Assembly (NCBI GenBank): GCA_002254285.1
Contig: NIUZ01000166.1
Coordinates: 1-10,840, forward strand
Length of the DNA stretch: 10,840 nt
Reading direction: 5' to 3'
Source of the DNA: Bacteroidetes bacterium 4572_112
GTDB lineage: Bacteria > Bacteroidota > Bacteroidia > Bacteroidales > UBA1556
Positions within the stretch are counted from its first letter, which is position 1. Every line of letters begins with the position of its first letter. The position numbers were made by a program, and so were the translations under genes. This document shows, in pieces, positions 1 through 6,480 of this stretch. The notes beneath the pieces were generated by a model. The model was not told the DNA's origin and ran no database searches. It saw only the letters and a list, made by a program, of their open reading frames with translations.

Positions 1-854
1 GAGCCATCAAATACTCTTAAATATGCTAGTTTACCATAATCCTTATGATGTTCTAATTTAAAAACCACTGCTGACAACTCACCATCCCTTTGCTTCTCAT
101 TAGCAAATAGGCTAATTAATTCATCAAGGATATAAGGTATTCCAAGCCCCGTTTTGGCAACAGAAAACAGAACAGGAAATAAGTCCATATTATTTACTCC
201 TTGATTATAAGCTTTAAATAAATATTCGCTTGAGAACTCTTCCCCCTGAAGGTATTTATCCAATAAGTCGTCATTTACATTAGCAACACTTTCCACAATA
301 GTTTCAGTAGGCATAAGGCCTTCGCTATCTCGCATTAACTGAATGGCAACATTATCAGTTCCCTCAGATTCTACCGTCTGAATACATACAGTTTGTGCTT
401 TTAGCTCGGTATTTATACTACTCATTACGTCCTCAATGGAAACCCCTATTCTATCAATTTTGTTTATAATAATAATTCGTGGTAGGCCAAGTTTTTCAAT
501 AAGTTTCCATAGTACTTTTGTTTGTGCTTGCACGCCATCGGCAGCAGAAATAACCATAAGCACCACATCAACAGCAATAAGACTTCGCTCCACTTCCGAA
601 ATAAAATCGGCATGACCAGGAGTGTCAATAATATTGAATTTTATATCCTTATAATCGAAAGTGATATGCGAAGCAATAACACTAATTCCTCGCTGTTTTT
701 CCACTTCCAAAAAATCGGATACAGCAGTACCTTTATTTACATCACCTTTATTTTTTAGCGTTCCGGCTTCAAACAAAATTTGCTCTGTTAAAGATGTTTT
801 ACCAGCATCTACGTGGGCTAATATTCCTATGTTTAGTATTGGCTTTGTGGTCAT
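1..854 (-). CDS. TetM-like translation-factor GTPase, N-terminal part (runs off left edge)
   Basis: Ribosome-binding GTPase of the EF-G/TetM group; 284 codons are present and the C-terminal part lies outside the window. The start at 854 (MTTKPILNIG) places the first GTPase motif at the usual distance. Visible motifs: G1 AHVDAGKT (residues 13-20), the switch I region with EKQRGIS (52-58), G3 DTPGH (77-81), DGVQAQT (106-112) and G4 NKID (131-134). Further on, VNDDLLDKYLQG and LFPVLFSVAK (G5-like) match the layout of TetM/TetQ ribosomal protection proteins, and AYLRVFDG opens domain II. Proteins of this group remove tetracycline from the ribosome, but Bacteroidota also carry chromosomal relatives of unproven function. 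RF3 shares the EKQRGIS-type switch I; VQAQT and the spacing favour the TetM side. The GTPase call is firm, the resistance role is not. Confidence 0.88.
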   Translation of the reverse strand, partial: MTTKPILNIGILAHVDAGKTSLTEQILFEAGTLKNKGDVNKGTAVSDFLEVEKQRGISVIASHITFDYKDIKFNIIDTPGHADFISEVERSLIAVDVVLMVISAADGVQAQTKVLWKLIEKLGLPRIIIINKIDRIGVSIEDVMSSINTELKAQTVCIQTVESEGTDNVAIQLMRDSEGLMPTETIVESVANVNDDLLDKYLQGEEFSSEYLFKAYNQGVNNMDLFPVLFSVAKTGLGIPYILDELISLFANEKQRDGELSAVVFKLEHHKDYGKLAYLRVFDG

Positions 855-886
855 TATGGGTGTTTATTATTATTGTATTGCAGAAA

Positions 887-894
887 CAAAGCTA
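887..894 (-). promoter_or_regulatory. Bacteroidota -7 box for the TetM-like gene
   Basis: On the minus strand this reads TAGCTTTG, an exact TAnnTTTG match, 32 bp upstream of the ATG at 854. A TTTG lies upstream (plus-strand CAAA at 910-913), but the 15-bp spacing is short of the usual 19-21 bp, so only the -7 box is supported. Confidence 0.5.
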
Positions 895-933
895 GCAACA
901 ATATCATTACAAATTATATTAATAATTAGCCTG

Positions 934-949
934 CCTGACGGTAGTCAGG
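934..949. repeat. Short inverted repeat CCTGAC-GGTA-GTCAGG
   Basis: A perfect 6-bp stem with a 4-base loop. It is GC-rich inside an AT-rich spacer, as is typical of dispersed palindromic units. No U-tract follows on either strand, so it is not a classical terminator. Confidence 0.55.
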
Positions 950-1017
950 GAATTAGGAATTAGGATTAACGATTGAAGATTAACGTGTGCAGATTTCCTA
1001 GGTATTTGATTACAGAT

Positions 1018-1087
1018 AAGTCCGTAGGACTTGCCTGTTTGTAGCACGAAGTGCGGAAAACACAATCAAAGTCCGTAGGACTTGCCT
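1018..1087. repeat. 19-bp direct repeat of a hairpin unit flanking a second hairpin
   Basis: AAGTCCGTAGGACTTGCCT occurs identically at 1018-1036 and 1069-1087. Within each copy AAGTCC-GTA-GGACTT is a perfect 6-bp stem with a 3-base loop. Between them, at 1044-1054, GCAC-GAA-GTGC forms a third small hairpin preceded by GTA, so that GTAG overlaps its base. A GTAG tetranucleotide next to a palindrome recalls REP elements mobilised by RAYT transposases, but no such transposase lies in the window and the resemblance may be chance. Confidence 0.65.
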
Positions 1088-1175
1088 ATATTCCATATAA
1101 AATGTAAAAAAATAATCCTCTGACAATGTTGACTATATCTAAATGAATTATTGAATTTTGACAGCAAAATTGCCA

Positions 1176-1193
1176 CCTCCTTTGTAAAGGAGG
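1176..1193. repeat. 8-bp perfect hairpin CCTCCTTT-GT-AAAGGAGG
   Basis: An 18-base palindrome with only a 2-base centre, about 90 bp upstream of the rhomboid gene. On the plus strand its right arm AAAGGAGG resembles a strong Shine-Dalgarno sequence, but no start codon follows at a suitable distance. No T-run follows. It is most likely a dispersed intergenic palindrome. Confidence 0.5.
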
Positions 1194-1252
1194 ATTCAAA
1201 AACCACCATATTTCAAAAATAAATATTTAATCAACATCATCAATAAATCATC

Positions 1253-1260
1253 TATTTTTG
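1253..1260 (+). promoter_or_regulatory. Bacteroidota -7 box for the rhomboid gene
   Basis: TATTTTTG is an exact TAnnTTTG match ending 25 bp before the ATG at 1286. No clear TTTG -33 element is present at 19-21 bp upstream. Confidence 0.45.
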
Positions 1261-1285
1261 ACAAACATTCAAAACCCAATAATTT

Positions 1286-1870
1286 ATGAGTTTTTTTAAA
1301 AGGATAAAATATAATTCACCAGTAATATTAAGCTTTTCGCTTTTGGCGACAACCATATTTATATTTGATATATTATTAGGAGGACACTTAATGCCTTATT
1401 TTACTCTTTCTCCACATTTCAATTTTTCTTCAATTTGGTGGTACTTCTCTTTATTTACTTACACTTTGGGACATGTAAGCCTTGCTCACCTATTTGGAAA
1501 TATCTCATTTATCCTATTATTAGGACCTATATTGGAAGAAAAATATGGCAGCAAAACTATCTTATTAATGATGGCTTTTACGGCATTCTTCACTGCAATA
1601 ATAAATAACCTATTATTCAATACTGGAATTATAGGTGCCAGTGGCATTGTATTTATGATGATAATACTTGTTTCCTTTGTAAACACAAAGGGTAGCGACA
1701 TTCCACTAACATTTATCTTTGTTTTGATATTATACCTAGGCAAGGAAGTTTTTAATGCTTTTGAAAATGATAGCACATCGCAATTTGCACATATAATTGG
1801 TGGTGTAGTTGGTGCGGTGTTTGGCTTTACGCCATATATTAAGAAAAAGATAAATAGAATAATACCATAA
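1286..1870 (+). CDS. Rhomboid-family intramembrane serine protease
   Basis: A 194-residue multi-spanning membrane protein of the rhomboid family, which cleaves transmembrane helices within the membrane. Hydrophobic segments lie at about 14-32, 51-61, 73-83, 91-110, 117-132, 140-152 and 167-181. The family signatures are in place: HLFGN (68-72; His and Asn of the oxyanion region), the catalytic serine in GASG (Ser119) and the catalytic histidine in AHIIGG (His169). Length suits a minimal six- or seven-helix bacterial rhomboid. The ATG follows a promoter-like box. The gene is monocistronic, and its stop codon directly abuts the stop of the converging DUF2461 gene. Activity is probable because both catalytic residues are kept; the substrate cannot be told. 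Confidence 0.9.
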   Translation: MSFFKRIKYNSPVILSFSLLATTIFIFDILLGGHLMPYFTLSPHFNFSSIWWYFSLFTYTLGHVSLAHLFGNISFILLLGPILEEKYGSKTILLMMAFTAFFTAIINNLLFNTGIIGASGIVFMMIILVSFVNTKGSDIPLTFIFVLILYLGKEVFNAFENDSTSQFAHIIGGVVGAVFGFTPYIKKKINRIIP

Positions 1871-2545
1871 TTATTCCACTTCCAAATTCTCGCGAACTGC
1901 ATTATTTATAAAGTCGTTCATTGGTGATAAAATCTTGAAACCATTAATTATATCCTTGGCAAAAGAATCCGAAATCACTTCTTCATTTGTAATAGCATGG
2001 CTCACAGCAATACTCTTATATTTTAGCCATTCAATTGCATCACAATCTTTGGGGAAGTCCTTAGGTCCTTTTTTGAGCTTATCAGACATAAATTCGGGAT
2101 AGTATTTTCTGAAATCATCTTTTAACACAATTTTCTCCAAATCTTTATGCGAATAATAAATCTCTTGACGCATTGCTTTCAGCACTTCTTTCTGTGGACG
2201 ATACAAACCACCACCAATAAACGAGGCATTAGGCTCTATATGAAAATAATAACCTGCATTTATGGATTTACGACCTCCATTGGCTAAGAAAGCACCAAAA
2301 TGATTTTTATAAGGCAATTTATTCATAGAGAAACGCACATCACGATATATTCTAAAAGTATAATCCTTGGCTTGCGAATATCTGAAATTAGGATCAATAA
2401 CTTCCAATTGTTTACCAACTATATCAACAAAATCATCGAAATCAGCTTTTGCGGACAAGTATAAATCCTTATTCTCGGCAAACCATTCGCGGTTATTGTT
2501 TTGATCTAGATTACTTATAAAATCGAATATTTTCTTTAAATTCAT
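1871..2545 (-). CDS. DUF2461 / TIGR02453 family protein
   Basis: A 224-residue conserved protein of unknown function. Family hallmarks are NNREWF near the N-terminus (17-22), the central block FRIYRDVRFSMNKLPYKNHF (64-83) and GYYFHIEP (98-105), followed by an acidic, lysine-rich C-terminal half. I placed the start at MNLKKIF (ATG at 2545) because family members begin just before the NNREWF helix. The longer open frame to 2677 adds 44 residues unlike the family and would run through the TATCTTTG promoter box. The protein has no signal peptide or membrane segment and is probably cytosolic. It converges on the rhomboid gene with no spacer. The family name is well supported; the function is unknown. 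Confidence 0.9.
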   Translation of the reverse strand: MNLKKIFDFISNLDQNNNREWFAENKDLYLSAKADFDDFVDIVGKQLEVIDPNFRYSQAKDYTFRIYRDVRFSMNKLPYKNHFGAFLANGGRKSINAGYYFHIEPNASFIGGGLYRPQKEVLKAMRQEIYYSHKDLEKIVLKDDFRKYYPEFMSDKLKKGPKDFPKDCDAIEWLKYKSIAVSHAITNEEVISDSFAKDIINGFKILSPMNDFINNAVRENLEVE

Positions 2546-2569
2546 ATTGTATCGTTTAATGTGATATTG

Positions 2570-2577
2570 CAAAGATA
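2570..2577 (-). promoter_or_regulatory. Bacteroidota -7 box for the DUF2461 gene
   Basis: Minus-strand TATCTTTG matches TAnnTTTG exactly, 24 bp upstream of the ATG at 2545. This supports that ATG over the upstream one at 2677. No clear -33 box was seen. Confidence 0.5.
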
Positions 2578-2692
2578 GGAGTTTTGATCTTGTATGTTGA
2601 GTGATATGTATCTTAAAATAATAAATTAATAAAGAACACATTATCAAAACAAAAAAAACATTACTTTTACGGCACACATTAACACCAAGGAC

Positions 2693-3142
2693 ATGAAAAA
2701 GGCAAGAAATAAGTTTTATTCGGTTTATAATTCGATAATCATAGGATTATTAGGCATTTTGGGACTTACAACATCATCATGCGAGAAGCTTGGACCTGAT
2801 CCTGTAGCGGAATACGGTGTACCTTCGGCTAAATTTATTGTAAATGGAAAAGTGGAGGCTAGTGCTGACAATTCTGCCATTGAGAATATTAGAGTTGTAA
2901 TGCGACAAGACACAGCTTATACCGATAGCGAAGGTAAATACCAAGTTATTGATAATTATGGCTCTCCAATGTCTCAAGATATTGAGATAAAGTTTTCTGA
3001 TATTGATGGTGCTAACAATGGCGAATTCAATAATATGGATACTGTGGTAGAATTTAAGAATCCACAATTTGTAAATGGCGATGGTAATTGGTATGAAGGT
3101 GAAACTTCTAAGGAATTTAATATTGAATTAGAGAAAAAATAA
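2693..3142 (+). CDS. Small lipoprotein of the rSAM/lipoprotein system (TIGR04134-like)
   Basis: A 149-residue exported protein. Residues 1-7 are basic, 11-25 form the hydrophobic core, and TSSC puts the lipidated cysteine at Cys30, an atypical lipobox of the kind Bacteroidota accept. The mature part opens with GPDPVAEYGVP and a beta-rich segment (about 48-88: IVNGKVEA, IRVVMRQDTAYTDSEGKYQV) resembling carboxypeptidase-regulatory-like folds. Its tail is acidic and rich in Asn and Gly. Its stop overlaps the ATG of the radical SAM gene by one base (TAATG), which suggests translational coupling. In this two-gene system, known in Bacteroidetes, the lipoprotein is thought to partner or be modified by the radical SAM enzyme; that role is inferred. 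The lipoprotein itself looks intact. A TACTTTTA near-match to the -7 box lies at 2662-2669. Confidence 0.82.
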   Translation: MKKARNKFYSVYNSIIIGLLGILGLTTSSCEKLGPDPVAEYGVPSAKFIVNGKVEASADNSAIENIRVVMRQDTAYTDSEGKYQVIDNYGSPMSQDIEIKFSDIDGANNGEFNNMDTVVEFKNPQFVNGDGNWYEGETSKEFNIELEKK

Positions 3143-4135
3143 TGTCTGTAGCAGATATTTCCTTAAAAAAGCGAATAGGCCTTAAGCTATACAAACAGTA
3201 TAGAAAAAATGCCACCAAACTTCATAAACTCAATTATATTTTTTATTGGCGCAATTGACAAACTCAAAGACATAGTTGACCCCAATAATACAATGATTGC
3301 CATTACTGGCGGTGAGGTATTATTGCGCAAAGATATTGAAGATGCTGGCCGTGAATTATATAAAAGGGGCTTCCCTTGGGGAATTGTCACCAACGGAATG
3401 CTGCTCAGCAAGGAGAGATTAAACAGTCTGCTGAATGCGGGTATGCGTGCAATAACAATTAGCCTCGATGGATTAAATGATTCGCATAATTGGCTAAGAA
3501 ATAATAAAAAAAGTTTCGAAAAAGTAATATCAGCAGTAAAATTATTGCCACAGGTAGAAAATCTTAAATACGATGTGGTAAGCTGTATAAATACCCAAAA
3601 CTTTGATGAGCTAAATGAATTAAAGGATTTACTTATAGAAATTGGCATAAAAGAATGGCGTGTTTTCACCATCTTTCCCATTGGCAGAGCCAAGGTAAAT
3701 GACTTATTACAACTTAGCCCACAGCAATTTAAAGCCCTATTCGATTTCATTGCCGAAACTCGTAAAGAAGGTAAAATAAAAATGAGTTATGGCTGTGAAG
3801 GCTTTTTAGGAAGCTATGAAAAAGAGGTAAGAGACGATTTCTTTTTCTGCCAAGCAGGAATAAATATAGGCTCAATACTTGCCGATGGCTCAATATCTGC
3901 CTGCCCCAACCTACGCGAAAATTATAAGCAAGGGAATATTTACGAAGATAATATTGCCGAGGTGTGGGAGAATAAATACCAGATTTTCAGAGACCGTAGC
4001 TGGACAAAAACAGGCATCTGTGCCGACTGCAAAGAATGGGACTACTGCCAAGGCAACGGACTACATCTTAGAAATGAGGAAACTGGAGAACTGGCTTTTT
4101 GTCACTTGGATAGAATTATTAAGGGCGAAGAGTGA
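3142..4135 (+). pseudogene. Radical SAM/SPASM enzyme (TIGR04133-like), FeS segment deleted and frame shifted
   Basis: The true N-terminus starts at 3142 (MSVADISLKKRIGLKLYKQ, later LHKLNYIF) and hits TGA at 3256-3258. The rest of the protein continues in another frame from about 3243: FIGAIDKL, then the SAM-binding GGE (3308-3316), VTNG, SLDG, and a SPASM domain with cysteines at 3848, 3902, 4019, 4028 and 4046 (GICADCKEWDYC). Between LNYIF and FIGAID the family normally has about 30 residues with CxxxCxxC, which ligates the catalytic 4Fe-4S cluster. Those residues are absent, and a T-rich junction at about 3236-3244 marks the gap. The ATG at 3209 opens the downstream frame only by out-of-frame reading of the old N-terminus (MPPNFINS), so a product from there would still lack the motif. 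The call is a broken gene or an assembly deletion. Confidence 0.85.
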
Positions 4136-4151
4136 AAGAAAATAGAGACTA

Positions 4152-4166
4152 ATACCAATTTGGTAT
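4152..4166. repeat. 15-base palindrome ATACCAA-T-TTGGTAT
   Basis: A perfect 7-bp inverted repeat around one central base, 16 bp after the radical SAM stop and just before the first recognisable codons of the ATPase remnant. It lacks a T-tract, so a terminator role is doubtful. It may mark the recombination point between the two broken genes. Confidence 0.45.
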
Positions 4167-4168
4167 CA

Positions 4169-5114
4169 AAATACGCTATAAATAAATTGGAATATATTTT
4201 TCTATTAGAAGGCGAAAATTATTTGCATAAAAGCCACTAATGATGTAGGACAATATATCATACTTGGTTCTCAAAACTTTCTACTAATGGAAAATATAAG
4301 TCAAAGTCTAGCTGGCCGTATTGCGCTATTAAAACTACTTCCACTAAGTCAACGAGAGTTAAAAAAAGCTAAGCTATTTCCACAAAACAGTAAAGAAATA
4401 ATGTTTAATGGAAATTACCCTGCGGTATATAGTCGAAAAATTCCTGCTGACATATTCTATTCCAACTACCTTTCCACATATATTGAGAGAGATGTAAGAA
4501 CACTAAAGAATATAGGCAACCTAAATTTATTTACTTTATTTGTACAATTATGTGCTGGAAGGATTGGACAGCCATTAAACTATAGCTCATTGGCTAGTGA
4601 TACTGGTATTTCAGTAAATACGGCTAAGGAATGGTTAAGTGTATTAGAAAGTTCATATATAATATTCTTATTAAGACCTCATCACAAGAATTATAATAAA
4701 CGATTAATAAAAATGCCTAAGTTATATTTTTATGATACAGGACTCGTTTCCAACCTTTTAAAAATTGAATTAGCTGAGCAGATTCAAAATCACTATTTAT
4801 TAGGAAATATCTTCGAGAATTATGTAGTATCAGAATTACTTAAAAACCGTTATAATCAGGGTAAAAAATCCAATTTATTCTATTGGAAAGACAATAAAGG
4901 TAAAGAAGTTGACATCATAATCGATAGTTTTGATAATATAATTGCTATTGAAATAAAAGCTTCACAAACATATAATTTAAACGCTTTTGATAATATTAAA
5001 TTCTATCGCAAAATAAGTTCTAATAATATTGAATCACATGTAATTAGTAGAGTAGATAATAATAAGTTATTGAGTAATGAATCTTTCGTAAGCTGGAAGA
5101 ATATTGATTTTTAA
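4169..5114 (+). pseudogene. AAA/DUF4143 ATPase, 5'-truncated and frameshifted
   Basis: The C-terminal two thirds of a P-loop ATPase with a DUF4143 domain. An open frame of 275 codons begins at the ATG at 4287, but homology runs upstream of it: VGQYIILGSQNFLLM, the sensor-1 strand, is in the same frame from 4245. Before that, LFA (4219-4227) and KLEYIFL (4184-4204), which resembles the Walker B strand that normally reads FLDE, lie in a different frame with small gaps. No P-loop (GxxGxGKT) is present, so roughly 100 residues are lost. Intact parts include SLAGRIALLKLLPLSQREL, YIERDV, FYDTGLVSNLL, GNIFENYVVSELL and a nuclease-like EVDIII...IEIKAS. A product from 4287 could not bind ATP normally. 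Upstream it abuts the broken radical SAM gene. Confidence 0.8.
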
Positions 5115-5166
5115 TATTATTTCAAATTCAACAAAAAACTAATTTAGCAGATTACAATTCAAGAAC

Positions 5167-6006
5167 ATGGCATATTATAATTTTTCGGGAAAACTACTAG
5201 ATATAAATACAGGTATTAGTATCAATAACAGAGCTTTCCGTTATGCTGATGGCTTATTCGAGAGCATGTATTTCACCAATGGCAAAATCATGTTTTTGCA
5301 GCAACATTACGCTCGTTTGCGCAATGGAATGGAGGTATTACGAATTGATACTGATAATTTGCCAAGCATTGACGAAATAGAGCATCTTGCAAAAAAACTT
5401 ATTGCCGCTAATGAAATTGAAACTTCTGCAAGAATTAGAATGCAGGTTTTCAGAAAAGCAGGTGGATTATACCTTCCTGAAGACAATACCTGTGACTATA
5501 TAATTGAAGCTACAGCTTTAAATAATACTGAATATCAGCTAAATACCAAAGGTTTACATATAGGAATTAGCAATAGTATAAAGCGCAATGCAAATATTTT
5601 TTCGCAGATAAAAACCACAGCAAAACAAGATATGGTGTTGGTTGCCATGGATGCTAAAGATAATAAATGGGACGATGCCATTCTGATGAATAATTCGGAT
5701 AGCATTGTTGAAACTAGCAGCTCAAATATATTTGCCGTAATAAATGGAAATATATACACTCCTACATTAAGCGATGGTGCATTGAATGGTATTATGCGTC
5801 AGAATATTATTGAAATTGCTAAGCAAAATAAGCTTTCGGTAATAGAAACATCACTTAACGAATCAAACCTATTGACAGCTGATGAGATTTTTATCAGCAA
5901 TGCCGTAAAAGGAATTCAATGGGTGGTTGCTTTTGGCACAAAACGGTATTTCAATAGCATGAGTAAAAACATTATTTCATTATTAAATAAAAAGATAAAT
6001 GAATAA
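5167..6006 (+). CDS. Class IV PLP aminotransferase, possibly aminodeoxychorismate lyase (PabC)
   Basis: A 279-residue fold-type IV PLP enzyme. Family marks are NNRAFRYADGLFES (20-33), the predicted Schiff-base lysine Lys149 in SQIKT, and the cofactor-binding VETSSSNIFAV (181-191, Glu182). IFISNAVKGIQWV near the C-terminus matches the family's SN motif. The fold includes branched-chain aminotransferase, D-amino acid aminotransferase and 4-amino-4-deoxychorismate lyase, which sequence alone separates poorly. Overlap by 8 bp with folK favours the last, which makes p-aminobenzoate for folate. It opens a four-gene operon. TAATTTAG at 5140-5147 is one mismatch from the -7 box and could drive it. 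No pabA or pabB is nearby, so I leave the symbol blank. Confidence 0.85.
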   Translation: MAYYNFSGKLLDINTGISINNRAFRYADGLFESMYFTNGKIMFLQQHYARLRNGMEVLRIDTDNLPSIDEIEHLAKKLIAANEIETSARIRMQVFRKAGGLYLPEDNTCDYIIEATALNNTEYQLNTKGLHIGISNSIKRNANIFSQIKTTAKQDMVLVAMDAKDNKWDDAILMNNSDSIVETSSSNIFAVINGNIYTPTLSDGALNGIMRQNIIEIAKQNKLSVIETSLNESNLLTADEIFISNAVKGIQWVVAFGTKRYFNSMSKNIISLLNKKINE

Positions 6007-6478
6007 GGCTATTTTACTACTAGGAAGCAATTTGGGAGACAGAACGCTGCTACTAGATGACGCAATTGGACACATAAGCAAATTGGGAGCAATAAGCTTA
6101 AAATCTAGCATTTACGAGAGTGAAGCTTGGGGTTTTGAAAGCAACGAAAACTTCTTGAATATAGCAATTGAGATACAAACAGAATATGAAGCTTTGGATT
6201 TACTAAAAGAGCTTCAAAGCATAGAAAATAAAATGGGGCGCATTCGAAATTCTAAGGGATATTCGTCGCGAACAATGGACATAGATATATTATTTTTTAA
6301 TTCGGAAATAATTAATAATGATACACTTACAGTTCCACACCCAAGATTACACGAGCGTATGTTTACTCTTAAGTGTTTGATAAATATTATACCAGATTAT
6401 AATCATCCAACATTAGGAAAAAGCATAATAGAATTGACAAAAGAATGTACTGATAATATAAAAGTTTGGCAAATTTAG
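5999..6478 (+). CDS. folK: HPPK, 6-hydroxymethyl-7,8-dihydropterin pyrophosphokinase
   Basis: Transfers pyrophosphate from ATP to 6-hydroxymethyl-7,8-dihydropterin, the step before dihydropteroate synthase in folate biosynthesis. The 159 residues match the family length. Motifs: GSNLGDR (9-15), YESEAWGF (39-46) of the pterin-binding loop, NKMGR (77-81), and SSRTMDIDILFF (89-100) with the two magnesium-binding aspartates Asp94 and Asp96. VPHPRLHER (112-120) is also present. It starts inside the aminotransferase gene (8-bp overlap) and ends 2 bp before the deoxynucleoside kinase ATG. No key residue is missing, so it should be active in the cytosol. Confidence 0.96.
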   Translation: MNKAILLLGSNLGDRTLLLDDAIGHISKLGAISLKSSIYESEAWGFESNENFLNIAIEIQTEYEALDLLKELQSIENKMGRIRNSKGYSSRTMDIDILFFNSEIINNDTLTVPHPRLHERMFTLKCLINIIPDYNHPTLGKSIIELTKECTDNIKVWQI

Positions 6479-6480
6479 AA

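Larger units (their letters stand above)
855..1285. other. Intergenic region without a gene, rich in short palindromes
   Basis: These 431 bases lie between the divergent GTPase and rhomboid genes. I see no credible coding frame. The stretch holds four hairpin-forming elements (934-949, two copies of a 15-bp palindrome at 1018-1032 and 1069-1083, and 1176-1193), a GCAC-GAA-GTGC hairpin at 1044-1054, and the short repeat GATTAACG at 964-971 and 978-985. Each end has a promoter-like box for the gene reading away from it. Confidence 0.7.

Noticed and set aside
522..963. Two plus-strand frames across the GTPase gene and its upstream region
   Set aside because: They are antisense to G-domain motifs and have no protein-like conservation.
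1018..1087. Possible CRISPR-like array (19-bp repeats with a spacer)
   Set aside because: There are only two repeats, each a self-complementary palindrome, with no leader or cas genes.
934..1193. Rho-independent terminators
   Set aside because: None of the hairpins is followed by a T-run, and both flanking genes read away from this spacer.
1486..1902. 138-codon open frame on the minus strand across the rhomboid gene
   Set aside because: It lies antisense to a gene with clear rhomboid catalytic motifs and has no recognisable family features.
2546..2677. 44-residue N-terminal extension of the DUF2461 protein, which would give a hydrophobic leader
   Set aside because: It is not like the family N-terminus and would contain the TATCTTTG promoter box. 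The ATG at 2545 fits the family.
3209..3260. ATG at 3209 as the authentic start of the radical SAM gene
   Set aside because: Its first residues are the out-of-frame reading of codons that in the other frame give the conserved N-terminus coupled to the lipoprotein gene.
3187..3750. 187-codon open frame on the minus strand opposite the radical SAM gene
   Set aside because: It is the complement of strongly conserved radical SAM sequence and has low-complexity serine-rich content without a family.
3879..4145. 88-codon plus-strand frame over the SPASM region
   Set aside because: It overlaps the SPASM cysteine motifs in a different frame and has no independent support.
6466..6480. TTG start for the deoxynucleoside kinase
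   Set aside because: It adds only five residues inside folK. The ATG at 6481 is spaced normally after the folK stop.
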